Shown piece after piece: positions 9,742 through 17,415 of a stretch of 33,048 nt of DNA. Under the pieces are notes generated by a model that was not told where the DNA came from, made no database searches, and worked only from the letters and a program-made list of their open reading frames with translations. The DNA is taken from NCBI GenBank assembly GCA_032123675.1, contig JAQBEX010000106.1, positions 1 to 33,048 on the forward strand. Reading direction: 5' to 3'. The stretch is from Prado023 sp032123675. GTDB taxonomy: Bacteria > Actinomycetota > Actinomycetes > S36-B12 > CAIYMF01. Each line of letters starts with the position of its first letter. Position 1 is the stretch's first letter. A program made the position numbers and the translations under genes.

Positions 9742-11364
9742 TCACATCCGGAAGACGCCGAAGCTCGACGTCCCCGCAACCTCGTTGGAATGGATCGTCG
9801 ACAGCGCGAACGCGAGCACCGTGCGCGAGTCGCGCGGATCGATGATCCCGTCGTCCCACACCCGGCCGGTGGCGAACAGGGCTGTCGACTCCCGCTCCAC
9901 CTGACCCTCGAGCCCCTCGCGCATCGGGGCGAAGGCCTCGTCGCTCCACGGGATCCCCAGCTTGGCTGCCTTCTGCTTGGCCACGATCTCCATCACCCCG
10001 CCGAGCTGCTTGGGCCCCATGACGGCGATCCGGTGGTTCGGCCACGTGAACACGAACCGGGGGTCGAACGCTCGCCCGGCCATGCCGTAGTTGCCGGCCC
10101 CGTAGCTGGCGCCGACCATCAGCGTGATGTGCGGGACCGTGGAGTTGGACACCGCATTGATCAGTTTCGCGCCGTCCTTGATGATCCCGCGCTGCTCGTA
10201 GCGGGTGCCGACCATGAAGCCCGTGGTGTTCTGCAGGAACAGGATCGGGGTGTCGTGCCGGTTGCACAGCTGGATGAACTGCGCCGACTTCTGCGACTCC
10301 TCGCTGAACAGGATCCCGTTGTTGGCGATGATCCCGACCGGGTACCCGGCCAGCTCGGCCCAGCCGGTGACAAGCTGCGAGCCGAACAGTGGCTTGAACT
10401 CCTCGAACTCGGAGCCATCGACGATCCGCGCGATGATCTCGCGGGTGTCGAACGGGACCCGGACGTCGGCACTGGCGATACCCAGCAGCTCCTCGGGGTC
10501 GAGCACGGGAGGGACCGGATCGGGGTTGCGTGGACCCGGACCCAGCTTGCGCCAGTTCAGGTGCCCGACGATGCCGCGGCCGATCCGCAGGGCGTCGAGC
10601 TCGTCCTCGGCCAGGTAGTCCGACAGGCCCGAGACCCGGGCATGCATCTCCGCGCCGCCGAGCTCCTCCTCAACCGCGTCCTCGTTGATCGCCATCTTGA
10701 CCAGCGGCGGCCCCGCGAGGAACACCTTGGCCGACTGCTTCTGCATGACGATGTAGTCGCTCATCCCCGGCACGTACGCCCCACCGGCGGTCGACGAGCC
10801 GAACACCAGCGTGATGGTCGGGATGCCTGCGGCGGACAGCTGGGTCAGGTTGCGGAAGCTCGCTCCGCCGGGCACGAAGACATCGGCCTGCTTGGGCAGG
10901 TCCGCGCCACCGGACTCGGTGAGGTTGACCAGCGGCAGCCGGTTGACCCTGGCAATCTCCATGGCGCGCAGCGCCTTGTGCATGGTCATCGGACTCTGCG
11001 AACCCCCCTTCACGGTGGGGTCGTTCGCGCTGATCATGCACTCGATGCCGCTGACCCAGCCGATCCCGGTCACCAGGCCGACTCCGAGCTCATCGTCGGA
11101 GCCCCAGCCGGCCAGCGGGGAGAGCTCAAGGAAGGGGCTGTCCGGGTCGAGCAGGCCGGCGATCCGCTCCCGCGGCAGCAGCTTGCCCCGGTCCCGGTGC
11201 CGGGCGACTGCCCTGGCTGCCTTCTCGGGGTTCGACGACCCACCTCCGCCGACCACCGTGGCGTTCAACGTCTCGATCTCGTCCAGGGCCACCGCCATGG
11301 CATCCCGGTTGGCCCGGAACGTCTCGGATCGGGGGTCCACCGACGTGCGCATCAGCGGTTTCAC
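9742..11364 (-). CDS. Acyl-CoA carboxylase beta subunit (carboxyltransferase), MCC/geranyl-CoA carboxylase type
   Basis: Transfers carboxyl from biotin to an acyl-CoA, 540 aa. Crotonase-fold N and C halves are visible: LVNLTESGGADLPKQADVF and SSTAGGAYVPGMSDYIVM, then LFLQNTTGFMVGTRYEQRG, MVGASYGAGNYGMAGRAF and AVMGPKQLGGVMEIV. Methylcrotonyl-CoA carboxylases I recall have GGEQAANVL in the last block. GPKQLGGV together with the INAVSNSTVPHIT block looks closer to the geranyl-CoA carboxylase branch. GTG 11364 is chosen over ATG 11352 because a TAACGT -10 lies 8 nt upstream with exactly the geometry of the tetR promoter. Twin operators cover this promoter. The substrate assignment is inference. 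Confidence 0.9.
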   Translation of the reverse strand: MKPLMRTSVDPRSETFRANRDAMAVALDEIETLNATVVGGGGSSNPEKAARAVARHRDRGKLLPRERIAGLLDPDSPFLELSPLAGWGSDDELGVGLVTGIGWVSGIECMISANDPTVKGGSQSPMTMHKALRAMEIARVNRLPLVNLTESGGADLPKQADVFVPGGASFRNLTQLSAAGIPTITLVFGSSTAGGAYVPGMSDYIVMQKQSAKVFLAGPPLVKMAINEDAVEEELGGAEMHARVSGLSDYLAEDELDALRIGRGIVGHLNWRKLGPGPRNPDPVPPVLDPEELLGIASADVRVPFDTREIIARIVDGSEFEEFKPLFGSQLVTGWAELAGYPVGIIANNGILFSEESQKSAQFIQLCNRHDTPILFLQNTTGFMVGTRYEQRGIIKDGAKLINAVSNSTVPHITLMVGASYGAGNYGMAGRAFDPRFVFTWPNHRIAVMGPKQLGGVMEIVAKQKAAKLGIPWSDEAFAPMREGLEGQVERESTALFATGRVWDDGIIDPRDSRTVLAFALSTIHSNEVAGTSSFGVFRM

Positions 11365-11404
11365 GAAAGTTGACGTTAGCGTCAAGTTGACACCAGCGTC
11401 AAGT
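11365..11404 (-). promoter_or_regulatory. Leaderless promoter with tandem TetR-type operators (carboxylase operon)
   Basis: Minus strand: TTGACG (11402-11397), 18-nt spacer, TAACGT (11378-11373), 8 nt, GTG 11364. Dyads on the plus strand are TTGACGTTAGCGTCAA (11370-11385) and TTGACACCAGCGTCAA (11387-11402), 17 bp centre to centre, the same phase as at 2478-2510. Shared sequence and spacing indicate one regulator for both operons. Confidence 0.8.
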
Positions 11405-11522
11405 TCGCCGGCGTGCCGAGAAGTGGGCGGCACACCCCCATCCGCCGACCACTTGGGCGATTCCGGAAATCGGCACCGACGACGCCGCCAACAGCCCCGC
11501 GGGCTACCCGTCAGTAGAACTG

Positions 11523-11565
11523 TCCAGTAACTGGATTGTTGGCTCCCAGCATGGCAATGCTTGCC
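11523..11565 (+). promoter_or_regulatory. Two perfect dyads upstream of the small ORF at 11586
   Basis: TCCAGTAACTGGA (11523-11535) is a perfect 6+1+6 palindrome and GGCAATGCTTGCC (11553-11565) a perfect 5+3+5 palindrome. They lie in the divergent gap between the carboxylase operon and the small plus-strand gene. Neither resembles the TTGACG-type operators nearby. Regulator binding is possible but unproven; no convincing -35/-10 pair is visible. Confidence 0.35.
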
Positions 11566-11585
11566 TTACATGAATGATCCCTCAC

Positions 11586-11951
11586 ATGAAAAGAGTCCTC
11601 ATGTTCACCTCAGATGAGTCCCCCAGCCACATCGATGCATCGCCGGCCGCCCAGGCCCATCTGGCCGCGCTGGCCACCTCGTCCGGCGGTGTCACGGTGC
11701 ACCTCACCGACCGCGGTGCGGCCATCCTGAAGGCCGGCCAGCAGCCGCCCGCCGGAACCGTCTACCTCGGCTACCTGGATGAGGCCGGCTCCATCACCTG
11801 CGTGGCCGACGACACGCCGGCCCACGGCTGGTGGCGCACTCGCGCCCACCTCGACCTCACAGCTGACTCGGACATGAGCTACGCACTGACCAGCCTGAGC
11901 GAGCCGGAGCTCTTCGCAGCCCTTGCCGCCGGCCCGATGCGGCGCTACTGA
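11586..11951 (+). CDS. Small protein of unknown function
   Basis: About 121 aa from the ATG at 11586. Other starts at 11574 and 11601 are possible, and the last has AAGAG at suitable spacing. Frame-specific composition (few arginines, balanced acidic residues) supports real coding. The sequence contains VTVHLTDRGAAILKAGQQPP, then TVYLGYLDEAGSITCV and a C-terminal AALAAGPMRRY. No signal peptide or membrane segment is evident. The alternation of strand-like and helical stretches is faintly like DsrE-type folds, but I do not recognise a family. It is convergent with the potassium channel gene, 42 bp apart, and divergent from the carboxylase operon. Confidence 0.6.
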   Translation: MKRVLMFTSDESPSHIDASPAAQAHLAALATSSGGVTVHLTDRGAAILKAGQQPPAGTVYLGYLDEAGSITCVADDTPAHGWWRTRAHLDLTADSDMSYALTSLSEPELFAALAAGPMRRY

Positions 11952-11993
11952 TCCCGCACCGGGCCAGCAGGCCCAGTCGCGCCTGCCGCGCTC

Positions 11994-13100
11994 CTACCTG
12001 CGCGCCCGACCGCCCCGTTTGGAGGCGTCCGGAGTCGGCTCGACGACATCCTCGGCCGCCTTGCGGATCACCACGATCCGGTCCCCGGGCTGGAACACCC
12101 GGACCCCGCCCTGATCGAACCGGATCACCTCGCCGGCGCGGACCACGGCCAGCACGAGGTCACCCCCAGCCTGGACGTCGGCCGGGGACAGGCCGAGCTC
12201 TGCACGCGTGATCGACCGCTCGACCACCTCGAGTCCCTTGCCGGTGTCCATGAGGTCCTCGAGCATGGCGCCGACGTTCTCCGAGAGCATGGACAGGCCC
12301 ATGAGGTTTCCGGCGGACTCCGCGTGGGTGATCACCCGGTCCGCGCCGCTCTGGCGCAGCAGGTCAGCGGCCGACTCCTCGCGTGCGGCGGCGACGATCG
12401 TTGCGTGCGGGGCCATCGCCCGGACCCGCAGAGTCACCATGATCGCCGTGTCGTCCTGGTCGGCGGCCACGATGATCCGCTCGGCCTCGGGGACACCTGC
12501 GTCGCGCAGCACCTGCTCGTTGCGGGCGTCGCCGACCACACCGGTCACGCCCTGGCGGGTCGCCTCGGCGACGGCGTAGCGGTCCGAGGCGACCACCACG
12601 ATCGTGCGCGGGTCCATCCCATGGGCGATCAGGGAGCGCAGCGATGCCTTCCCCTTGACCCCGAAGCCGACGATGACCGTCTGGTCCTTCATGCGCTTCC
12701 TCCAGCGGTTGACCCGCGACCGTTCCCGGGCCGCCTGCGTGAGCACCTCGACCGTCGTGCTCACCAGGACGATCAGGAAGATGAACCGCAACGGGGTGAT
12801 CACGAAGACGTTCGTCAGCCGGGTGGCCGAGGTGATCGGCGCGATGTCGCCATACCCGGTCGTCGACAGGGTGACGGTCGAGTAGTACAGCGCGTCCGTG
12901 AGGGACACGCCGTTGTCCTGGCCGAAGTCTGCGTACCCATCACGCTCCCAGTACACGAGCAACGTGGTGAACACGACGATCCCGAGGGCGATCGAGATCC
13001 GCAGCAGCAGGGAGCGCCGGGCGCTCAGCCGACGGGTCGGGAACACGACACGTGATACCTCGTTCGAGTCCTCGTCGAACAGGTCACCGAACTCAGCCAC
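11994..13100 (-). CDS. Potassium channel with RCK (TrkA-N/TrkA-C) gating domains
   Basis: A 368-aa inner-membrane ion channel. Residues 31-51 form TM1, the pore helix leads to the selectivity filter TTGYGD at 80-85, and 97-120 form TM2, so it is a two-TM MthK-like architecture. The cytoplasmic RCK_N domain starts about 138 with VIVGFGVKGKASLRSL, a Rossmann nucleotide-binding loop. RCK_C occupies about 285-355 (ADVQAGGDLVLAVVRAG, FQPGDRIVVI). The filter is canonical for K+. GTG at 13100 is the only start, with TACATT 6 nt upstream (plus 13107-13112), so a leaderless transcript is likely. The ligand sensed by the RCK domains is not evident. Confidence 0.93.
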   Translation of the reverse strand: MAEFGDLFDEDSNEVSRVVFPTRRLSARRSLLLRISIALGIVVFTTLLVYWERDGYADFGQDNGVSLTDALYYSTVTLSTTGYGDIAPITSATRLTNVFVITPLRFIFLIVLVSTTVEVLTQAARERSRVNRWRKRMKDQTVIVGFGVKGKASLRSLIAHGMDPRTIVVVASDRYAVAEATRQGVTGVVGDARNEQVLRDAGVPEAERIIVAADQDDTAIMVTLRVRAMAPHATIVAAAREESAADLLRQSGADRVITHAESAGNLMGLSMLSENVGAMLEDLMDTGKGLEVVERSITRAELGLSPADVQAGGDLVLAVVRAGEVIRFDQGGVRVFQPGDRIVVIRKAAEDVVEPTPDASKRGGRARR

Positions 13101-13106
13101 GTGGGA

Positions 13107-13112
13107 AATGTA
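13107..13112 (-). promoter_or_regulatory. -10 box of the potassium channel gene (leaderless)
   Basis: On the minus strand TACATT lies 6 nt before the GTG start at 13100. This fits the TANNNT pattern of leaderless actinobacterial promoters. No clear -35 box was seen. Confidence 0.5.
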
Positions 13113-13163
13113 CTGCCGTCGGCGCTCCCCGTGGCGCAGGTGGACCCCGGCTGGCCGGGCCGG

Positions 13164-13685
13164 CTACAGAGGGGCCGCTCCGGGGCGTCCGTGCTGGGCG
13201 GCGATCCGGCGGGCGATGTAGGGCGAGAACCACCCGTTGTTGCGCATCTGGAAGTCGGTGTCGCGCCAGTCGTCGCCGGTCACCCGTCCCCGGCACCTGG
13301 CCGCCCCGCACGCACAGTCGAACTCGTCGTAGGGGCTTGCGTCGCAGGTGCCGTAGTCGAAGGTGAGCTCGTCGCCAGCGACGAGGTCGTACTTGGCCAC
13401 CACGACCGCCTCCCCGAGCAGCCCGCAGGTCGGATCGCATGAGTGGTTGACCAGGTCACCGTCCTCGATCACCGGCGAGGCCAGCAGGAACAGGTCATCA
13501 GCGATCTGGATCGAGCGCGAGACCCGGACCTCGTCATGCCCCGCCAACTCCCCGACCGTGACCACATACCCGCCGAAGGCCGCCACGACCTCCCCGGCCG
13601 CGATCGGCTCCCGCACGAAGGACCCGTGACCATGGTCACCGACATCGCGGACCACGGCCTTGGGCGTGAGCCAACTGTGCAGCAT
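13164..13685 (-). CDS. SET domain protein (putative protein-lysine methyltransferase)
   Basis: A compact 173-aa SET protein. Core motifs are VNHSCDPTCG (80-88, SAM-binding pseudoknot strand), GDELTFDYG (catalytic tyrosine at about 111) and a post-SET-like CACGAARCRG (124-133) that may bind zinc together with an upstream cysteine. It is expected to transfer methyl from SAM to a lysine side chain. Targets of stand-alone bacterial SET proteins are mostly unknown. The ATG at 13685 is preceded by GAAGGAGAC, a good ribosome site. It is divergent from the proteasome activator gene, with only 47 bp between the starts, so the promoters must overlap. Confidence 0.85.
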   Translation of the reverse strand: MLHSWLTPKAVVRDVGDHGHGSFVREPIAAGEVVAAFGGYVVTVGELAGHDEVRVSRSIQIADDLFLLASPVIEDGDLVNHSCDPTCGLLGEAVVVAKYDLVAGDELTFDYGTCDASPYDEFDCACGAARCRGRVTGDDWRDTDFQMRNNGWFSPYIARRIAAQHGRPGAAPL

Positions 13686-13732
13686 CGGGTCTCCTTCGGG
13701 ACGTGGACCGCGCGGCGGGTGACAATGGTTCC

Positions 13733-14284
13733 ATGACTGAGCAGCCCGAGGAAGCCACAATGGACGAGACCACCGACCCAGCCAGAATCGTGATCATCGG
13801 CGCGGACGGCCAGCCGGTGGCAACCGCCGACGAGGCCAACGAGTCCGCGGTCGCCGACCTCGTCGAGCAACCTGCCAAGGTCATGCGGGTCGGGAGCATG
13901 ATCAAGCAACTGCTCGAGGAGGTCCGGTCCGCACCCCTGGACGAGGCCTCCCGCGCGCGCCTGCGCGACATCCACCAGCGCTCAATCGCGGAACTGGAAT
14001 CCGGCCTGGCCCCAGAGCTGGTCGAGGAGCTCGACCGGCTGTCGCTGCCGTTCAGCTCCGAGACCGTGCCCACCGACTCCGAGCTGCGGATTGCCCAGGC
14101 CCAGTTGGTGGGGTGGCTCGAGGGGCTGTTCCACGGAATCCAGACCGCACTGTTCGCCCAGCAGATGGCTGCGCGTGCCCAGCTGGAGCAGATGCGCCGG
14201 GCGGCGATCACCGCCGAGCCGGAGCAGGTGCCCGGGCTCGGTGCTGACGGACACCGGCGCGGCACGGGTGGGCCCTACCTGTAG
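13733..14284 (+). CDS. bpa: Bacterial proteasome activator Bpa/PafE
   Basis: ATP-independent ring-forming activator of the 20S proteasome, specific to Actinobacteria (DUF2587). The signature block ADLVEQPAKVMRVGSMIKQL and the later ELRIAQAQLVGWLEGLFHG, with LFAQQMAARAQLEQMR, match the family closely. Length is 183 aa from ATG 13733, close to the mycobacterial protein. ATG 13760 with GAGGAA upstream is an alternative start. The C-terminal proteasome-docking motif is normally GQYL. Here the last four residues are GPYL, so the Tyr-Leu end that docks between proteasome alpha subunits is kept but the Gln is Pro. The neighbour in divergent orientation is a SET protein. Confidence 0.93.
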   Translation: MTEQPEEATMDETTDPARIVIIGADGQPVATADEANESAVADLVEQPAKVMRVGSMIKQLLEEVRSAPLDEASRARLRDIHQRSIAELESGLAPELVEELDRLSLPFSSETVPTDSELRIAQAQLVGWLEGLFHGIQTALFAQQMAARAQLEQMRRAAITAEPEQVPGLGADGHRRGTGGPYL

Positions 14285-14351
14285 GCGCGCAGTGGGCCTG
14301 GCGCCGCCCGCCGGGCCCCGCGGATGGCGCCGGCGCCCGGCGTGCTGCGCG

Positions 14352-14357
14352 TAGGCT
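14352..14357 (+). promoter_or_regulatory. -10 box of serS (leaderless)
   Basis: TAGGCT lies 8 nt upstream of the ATG at 14366. No ribosome-binding site precedes that ATG (the intervening bases are tgcgcccc), which supports a leaderless serS mRNA. Confidence 0.5.
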
Positions 14358-14365
14358 TGCGCCCC

Positions 14366-15643
14366 ATGATCGACCTGCGCCTGCTTCGTGACGACCCCGA
14401 GCTGTTCCGAACCTCCCAAGCCGCCCGCGGCGAGGACCCAGGCCTGGTTGACGCCCTGCTCGAGGCTGACGAACTCCGCCGCACGGCTGGCGCGCGATTC
14501 GACACACTGCGCAACGAGCAGAAGCTGCTCGGCAAGCAGGTGGCGAAGGCCTCGGCCGAGGACCGGCCCGCCCTGCTGGCGCGCGCCAAGGAGCTCGCGG
14601 ACGAGGTCAAGGCAGCCGACGCCCAGCGGGCTGAGGCGACGCAGAGCGCTGACCGGGTGACCCTGGCGATCTCGAACCTCGTGAGCCCGGACTCACCGCG
14701 CGGAGGCGAGGACGACTTCACCCTGCTCGAGGAGCGTGGCACCGTCCGCGACTTCGCCGCCGAGGGCCTCACGGTGCGCGACCACCTCGAGATCGGCGAG
14801 CTGCTCGGTGCCATCGACGTCGAGCGCGGAGCGAAGGTCTCCGGCTCCCGGTTCTACTACCTGACCGGTGTGGGTGCGCTCCTGGAGCTGGCGCTGATCA
14901 ACCTGGCGATGAGCCAGGCCACCGCCAACGGGCTTACCCCGATCATCCCCCCGGCCCTGGTCAAGCCTTTCGCGATGGAGGGCACCGGGTTCCTCGGCCA
15001 GGCCGCGGAGAACGTCTACCGGCTCGACGCCGACGACATGTACCTGGTCGGCACTGCGGAGGTCCCACTCGCGGCCTACCACGCAGAGGAGATCCTGCCG
15101 GCCGACACCCTGCCGCGCCGGTTCGCCGGGTACTCGCCCTCCTACCGGCGCGAGGCCGGAAGCCACGGCAAGGACACCCGCGGGATCTTCCGGGTCCACT
15201 GGTTCGACAAGGTGGAGATGTTCACGTTCGCATCCCCCGAGGACGCCGAGGCCGAGCACGCCCTGCTCCTGGCCTACGAGAAGCAGTTCCTGGACAGCCT
15301 CGAGCTTCCCTACCGCGTGATCGACGTCGCGAGCGGTGACCTCGGCGCCAGCGCGGTGCGCAAGTTCGACTGCGAGGCGTGGATCCCCTCGCAGGGTCGC
15401 TACCGGGAACTGACCTCCACCTCGAACTGCACCACGTTCCAGTCACGGCGCCTGCGCGTGCGCGAGCGGGCTGCGGACGGCACCGTGCGGCCGCTGGCCA
15501 CGCTCAACGGCACGCTGGTCGCGATCCCGCGCACCATCATCGCCCTGCTCGAGAATCACCAGCAGGCCGACGGGTCGGTGCGCGTCCCGGCCGCGCTGGC
15601 GCCCTTCCTCGGCGGCCGCACGACCCTCGAGCCACTGGCCTGA
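14366..15643 (+). CDS. serS: Serine--tRNA ligase
   Basis: Class II aminoacyl-tRNA synthetase charging tRNA-Ser (and tRNA-Sec where present), 425 aa, normal length. The N-terminal coiled-coil tRNA-binding arm spans about residues 1-105 (MIDLRLLRDDPELF, then TLRNEQKLLGKQV). Motif 1 lies around LLELALINLAMSQA. Motif 2 is in YSPSYRREAGSHGKDTRG, followed by FRVHWFDKVEMF. Motif 3 is TLNGTLVAIPRTIIALLENH. ATG 14366 starts at the conserved MIDLR. A leaderless promoter is likely. The serS-HAD-rhomboid order with pheA nearby is a familiar actinobacterial arrangement. Confidence 0.97.
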   Translation: MIDLRLLRDDPELFRTSQAARGEDPGLVDALLEADELRRTAGARFDTLRNEQKLLGKQVAKASAEDRPALLARAKELADEVKAADAQRAEATQSADRVTLAISNLVSPDSPRGGEDDFTLLEERGTVRDFAAEGLTVRDHLEIGELLGAIDVERGAKVSGSRFYYLTGVGALLELALINLAMSQATANGLTPIIPPALVKPFAMEGTGFLGQAAENVYRLDADDMYLVGTAEVPLAAYHAEEILPADTLPRRFAGYSPSYRREAGSHGKDTRGIFRVHWFDKVEMFTFASPEDAEAEHALLLAYEKQFLDSLELPYRVIDVASGDLGASAVRKFDCEAWIPSQGRYRELTSTSNCTTFQSRRLRVRERAADGTVRPLATLNGTLVAIPRTIIALLENHQQADGSVRVPAALAPFLGGRTTLEPLA

Positions 15644-15686
15644 CCGCCGGTCCACCACTGGCCTGCCCGCCACTGGCCTGTCCGCC
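15632..15686 (+). repeat. Short direct repeats at the serS 3' end
   Basis: Three copies of CCACTGGCCTGNCCGCC at 15632-15648, 15655-15671 and 15670-15686. The first copy contains the serS stop codon. GGTCCACC also recurs at 15649 and 15690. This looks like a slippage-type duplication of the end of serS into the 104-bp gap before the HAD gene. No function is evident. Confidence 0.7.
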
Positions 15687-15747
15687 GTCGGTCCACCGAG
15701 GCCGTTGCCGGCAGCGGATGCCGGCCCGGTGTGGAAGGATCCCGGGC

Positions 15748-16740
15748 ATGGCAGATGCGTCGGCGCGCCCTGCGGGGTCACCCCAGGAAGCCGACCTGCC
15801 CGTGGGCTCGCCCCCGCTGCCTGACGACATCGGCGTCCGTCCCGGCGGCCGCGTCGAGGTGGACCTCGACGCACCGATCCCGGTGCCCGCGGACGTCGCG
15901 CTGGTCGGTTCCGACCTGGACGGGACGTTGCTGTCCTCGACGCTGCGGGTCGGGGCCCGCAGCGTTGATTCGATCCCCCGCCTGGCATCCGTGGGGATCG
16001 ACTTCGTCTACGTCACCGGGCGACCGCCGCGTTGGCTGCGCCCCATCCTTGCGCAGACCGGGCACGCGGGAATGGCTGTGTGCGCCAACGGTGCGCTGGT
16101 GGTGGACCTCGCCGAGGAGCGGCTCGTCCGACGGACCGCGATCGACAGCGGACTGGCCGCAGACGTCGTGCATCGCCTTCGCGAGCTCGTGCCCGGCATC
16201 ACGTTCGCCCTGGAACGCCTCCTCGAGGGTGCCGACGAAGCCCACAACCTGGATGCGATCACAGTCGTGGGCTTCGAACCCGCCTACGACCCGCCCTGGG
16301 CCCGCATGCCGGACGTGGAGAGCGGCGATGTCCTCGACCTGATCAGGCGCGGCGAGCCGGTGAAGATACTGGCTGCACCACCGGCGAGCCTCGGACATGA
16401 TTCCGACTCACTGCTCGCCCTGGCCGAGGAGGAGTTCGCCGGCGCCCTGCACATCACCCACTCCGGAACCAAGGACGTGCTGATCGAGATCATGTCCGGC
16501 GAGATCGACAAGGGGATCGGCTTCCTGGAGGTCGCCGAGCTGCAGGGCATCGATCCGGCGAGGACGGTCGCAGCCGGGGACATGCCCAATGACGTGGCCC
16601 TGATCCACGCGGCCGGAACGGGCTACGCCGTCGCCAACGCCCACCCGGCCGCCCTGGCGGCAGCCGATGCCGTGATCCCCAGCAACGACGACGACGGCGT
16701 GGGTCGCCTGCTCGAGACGATCCTGTCCACTCGGACATGA
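15748..16740 (+). CDS. HAD family hydrolase (Cof-type, subfamily IIB)
   Basis: Cytosolic phosphatase, probably for a sugar phosphate or similar small metabolite. The catalytic Asp pair is in VGSDLDGTLLS (motif I), motif II is YVTGRPPRW, and motif IV is VAAGDMPNDVALI. The IIB cap domain lies between motifs II and III. Length is 330 aa from the ATG at 15748, which has GGAAGGA upstream. The first about 45 residues (Pro/Gly/Ala-rich) precede the fold and may be an extension. The stop overlaps the rhomboid start as ATGA, so the two are cotranslated. Substrate unknown. Confidence 0.9.
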   Translation: MADASARPAGSPQEADLPVGSPPLPDDIGVRPGGRVEVDLDAPIPVPADVALVGSDLDGTLLSSTLRVGARSVDSIPRLASVGIDFVYVTGRPPRWLRPILAQTGHAGMAVCANGALVVDLAEERLVRRTAIDSGLAADVVHRLRELVPGITFALERLLEGADEAHNLDAITVVGFEPAYDPPWARMPDVESGDVLDLIRRGEPVKILAAPPASLGHDSDSLLALAEEEFAGALHITHSGTKDVLIEIMSGEIDKGIGFLEVAELQGIDPARTVAAGDMPNDVALIHAAGTGYAVANAHPAALAAADAVIPSNDDDGVGRLLETILSTRT

Positions 16741-17345
16741 CCGTCGAGCCGGTCACTGCGCGACGCCGATGGTTGGGTCGGCTCGGACCGGCGGGGCCGC
16801 CACTGCTCCTGCTGGCCGTGATGTGGACCGTCGAGACCCTCGACGTGCTGCTGCGCGGACGCCTGGACAACGCAGGCATCGACGCGCGGGAGTCCGACGG
16901 ACTGATCGGCATCCTGTTCGCGCCGCTGCTCCACGGTGGCTACGAGCACCTGCTGTCCAACACGATCCCGCTGCTCGTGCTGGGCACGCTCGTCGCGACC
17001 GGTGGCCGCAACGTCTTCTGGAAGGTCACCGCGATGGTCGTCGTGCTCGGCGGTCTGGGAACCTGGCTGATCGCGCCACCGAACACCGTGACGATCGGAG
17101 CCAGCGGGCTCGTGTTCGGCTACCTCGGGTACCTGCTGGTCGCAGGGGTCCGCACCCGGCACTGGCGCGACCTGCTCATCGGGCTCGCCGTGCTGCTCGT
17201 GTACGGAACCCTGCTGCTCGGGGCCCTGCCGTGGACCGTCGCGGCCAACGTCTCCTGGCAGGCGCACCTGACCGGCGCCATCACCGGGGGCCTGGCGGCA
17301 TGGGTCTTCGCCCCACGGCCAGCTCCCCGGCCGATCAGCTCCTGA
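16737..17345 (+). CDS. Rhomboid family intramembrane serine protease
   Basis: A 202-aa polytopic membrane protein with about six hydrophobic segments. Catalytic features are HGGYEHLLSN (His71, Asn75 in TM2), TIGASGLVFGYLGYLL with the nucleophile Ser123 in GASG, and QAHLTGAITGG with the base His177. All rhomboid active residues are present, so it is probably active rather than an inactive homologue. It would cleave within or near substrate transmembrane segments; the substrate is unknown. The ATG at 16737 overlaps the HAD stop. It is convergent with pheA, 70 bp apart. Confidence 0.9.
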   Translation: MTVEPVTARRRWLGRLGPAGPPLLLLAVMWTVETLDVLLRGRLDNAGIDARESDGLIGILFAPLLHGGYEHLLSNTIPLLVLGTLVATGGRNVFWKVTAMVVVLGGLGTWLIAPPNTVTIGASGLVFGYLGYLLVAGVRTRHWRDLLIGLAVLLVYGTLLLGALPWTVAANVSWQAHLTGAITGGLAAWVFAPRPAPRPISS

Positions 17346-17415
17346 TCACGCTGCGGACCGGGACCGCATCAGGGACCGGCGCCGACTCAGCGACGTGCCA
17401 GCGGACCCGACCCGC

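Noticed and set aside
13055..13085. GTTCGAGTCC resembling a tRNA T-arm
   Set aside because: No acceptor or anticodon stems can be built around it, and it is the coding sequence for the acidic N-terminus of the potassium channel.
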